Source: Candidatus Poribacteria bacterium (lineage in GTDB: Bacteria; Poribacteria; WGA-4E; WGA-3G). Taken from it: a DNA stretch of 64,000 nucleotides. Shown here piece after piece: positions 62,989 through 64,000 of the stretch; positions within the stretch are counted from its first letter, which is position 1; each line of letters begins with the position of its first letter. The notes under the pieces are model-generated. The model was not told the origin of the DNA and made no database searches. It worked only from the letters and a program-made list of their open reading frames with translations. The stretch is taken from contig JAJEAG010000055.1 in NCBI GenBank assembly GCA_022824265.1, positions 124,001 to 188,000 of the forward strand, read 5' to 3'. Made by a program: the position numbers and the translations under genes.

Positions 62989-63969
62989 TTATGAATCCCG
63001 GGAAACCACGTAATTCGCGAGGTTTTCAAGGGCAAGACGTGCATCTGATTGAGGTATTTTTGTCAACGCTGTTTTTGCTCTGTCTGCATAACCTTGTGCA
63101 GCCTTCAGACAATGCTGTTCAATATCATACTTTTGGAATAGGGATTCAACGAATGTAATTGCCTCGGTTTCATCACTGTCGGGATTAAGGACTTTTTCAA
63201 GCATCTTCTTTTCATTATCATTACTCTTTTTTCTGGCATATATAATGGGAAAAGTGAGTTTACCTTCTCGAAGATCACCGAATGCGTTTTTCCCTAACTT
63301 CTCAGGTGCTTCTACAAAATCAAGCAGGTCGTCTACTATTTGGAAGGCTGTCCCAACCTGTTGTCCATAGATAGTAAGGGCATCTATTATCTGTTGTTCC
63401 TTAGTTCCAAGGTGTGCTCCAAGCGTACAAGAGGCTGCAATTAATTTGCCAGTTTTGAAACTAATTATCTTGAGGTATTCCTCTTCTGAAATATCAAAAT
63501 CACCACTTTTATATGCGTGGATAACTTCACCTTCACACATCGCTTGTGTGGTGTCTGCAAGTATTGCCATCGCAGGATCATCTGACCGACGTGACACCAG
63601 CATTGAGAGCACACGTGCATGAAGATAATCACCAACAAGTACCGCTACCTTATTACCCCATTTTGTCTGTAATGTATCACGACCACGTCTGATTGTTGCT
63701 TCATCAAGAACATCATCGTGGACAAGCGATGCAACATGGATTAACTCAACAACCGCTGCAAGTGTGTGTGCATCGGCACCGACATACCCGCATGCCCTCG
63801 CAGAAAGCAAAACAAGAATTGGACGCAACCGTTTGCCTCCACCTTCTACCACATGTTGAACTGCCATATCTACAAAACTATATTCGCTGGCTGTATTTTC
63901 TGTTAGTTTTCCCTCAACAGCATTTAGGTCTTCAGAAATTAATCTGACAATCTGATCAAAACTTGACAT
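62989..63969 (-). CDS. Polyprenyl diphosphate synthase
   Basis: The 326-residue enzyme has the two aspartate-rich motifs DDVLD (85-89) and DDLLD (about 217-221), with GGGKRLRPILVLLSARA and HLGTKEQQ. It condenses IPP onto allylic diphosphates to make all-trans polyprenyl chains (C40 or similar), probably for quinones. AAAGGAAT stands before the ATG. It heads the minus-strand tetrapyrrole operon, linking isoprenoid and haem supply. The C-terminus is complete within the window. Confidence 0.93.
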   Translation of the reverse strand: MSSFDQIVRLISEDLNAVEGKLTENTASEYSFVDMAVQHVVEGGGKRLRPILVLLSARACGYVGADAHTLAAVVELIHVASLVHDDVLDEATIRRGRDTLQTKWGNKVAVLVGDYLHARVLSMLVSRRSDDPAMAILADTTQAMCEGEVIHAYKSGDFDISEEEYLKIISFKTGKLIAASCTLGAHLGTKEQQIIDALTIYGQQVGTAFQIVDDLLDFVEAPEKLGKNAFGDLREGKLTFPIIYARKKSNDNEKKMLEKVLNPDSDETEAITFVESLFQKYDIEQHCLKAAQGYADRAKTALTKIPQSDARLALENLANYVVSRDS

Positions 63970-64000
63970 TCAATTCCTTTACTATAGCTTAGAGATTACC

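Noticed and set aside
1-64000. tRNA or rRNA genes
   Set aside because: No tRNA T-arm or rRNA-like sequence was recognised by eye in any gap. A tRNAscan run would settle it.

Overview
The window reads as chromosomal DNA from an uncultivated, AT-rich, diderm-like bacterium. The gene style resembles Candidatus Poribacteria (sponge-associated) or a close relative. The pointers are secreted cohesin, dockerin and jelly-roll proteins, a C-terminal FlgD-like/T9SS-type sorting domain, a lipoprotein with two SUMF1 domains, DUF4838, Gfo/Idh/MocA, Uma2 and SpoIIE proteins, and short non-autonomous repeats in the intergenic gaps. This assignment is inference from gene content; no 16S gene is present. I saw no tRNA, rRNA or CRISPR array.

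Layout. 1-4.4 kb: a partial ABM-domain gene, rpmH followed by ispH (no rnpA between them), a MacB-type permease and a sugar-type oxidoreductase. 4.4-10.1 kb: two large secreted proteins on the minus strand. The promoter-proximal one carries a cohesin domain, the distal one a dockerin, with a strong terminator hairpin between them. 10.1-13.2 kb: sparse DNA with related repeats in opposite orientation around a small membrane protein and a cupin gene, then an unexplained gap with a good promoter and TACCGTAC palindromes. 13.2-16.9 kb: aldo/keto reductase, a 122-bp MITE, a thiamine-binding protein and two secreted jelly-roll paralogues. 16.9-24.7 kb (minus): VWA membrane protein, Uma2 nuclease, DUF4838 protein, MFS transporter and cysteine hydrolase. 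25-29 kb: a receiver-like/CYTH/small-protein operon, a deoxyhypusine-synthase-like gene and an O-antigen ligase. 29.3-31.7 kb: a defence-like patch with a dead DNA-methyltransferase fragment and two adjacent TIR-like (PF10137) genes, the second lacking the conserved glutamate. 32-39 kb: secreted protein, cNMP-binding PP2C phosphatase, CDP-alcohol phosphatidyltransferase plus CdsA pair, WD40 protein with an in-frame stop, and ASCH protein. 39-49.7 kb (minus): AddB-like nuclease, metG, a small ORF, a HAD phosphatase and a 1418-residue fatty acyl reductase/AMP-ligase/ACP/acyltransferase fusion. 50-57 kb: sodA, TPR protein, Ldh-family dehydrogenase with a divergent Nramp transporter behind tandem operator-like palindromes, a repeat copy and the SUMF1 lipoprotein. 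57-64 kb (minus): a tetrapyrrole operon reading prenyl synthase, siroheme-synthase-like protein, ccsA, hemA, hemC, cobA-hemD.

How the parts fit. The right end is a coherent pathway from glutamyl-tRNA to uroporphyrinogen III, with branches to siroheme and cytochrome c maturation. The strongest candidates for undescribed biology are the paired active/inactive TIR-like proteins, the lipid-assembly fusion with its HAD partner, and the co-transcribed cohesin/dockerin pair with an attenuator between the genes. All functions are inferred from recognisable motifs; no searches were run.
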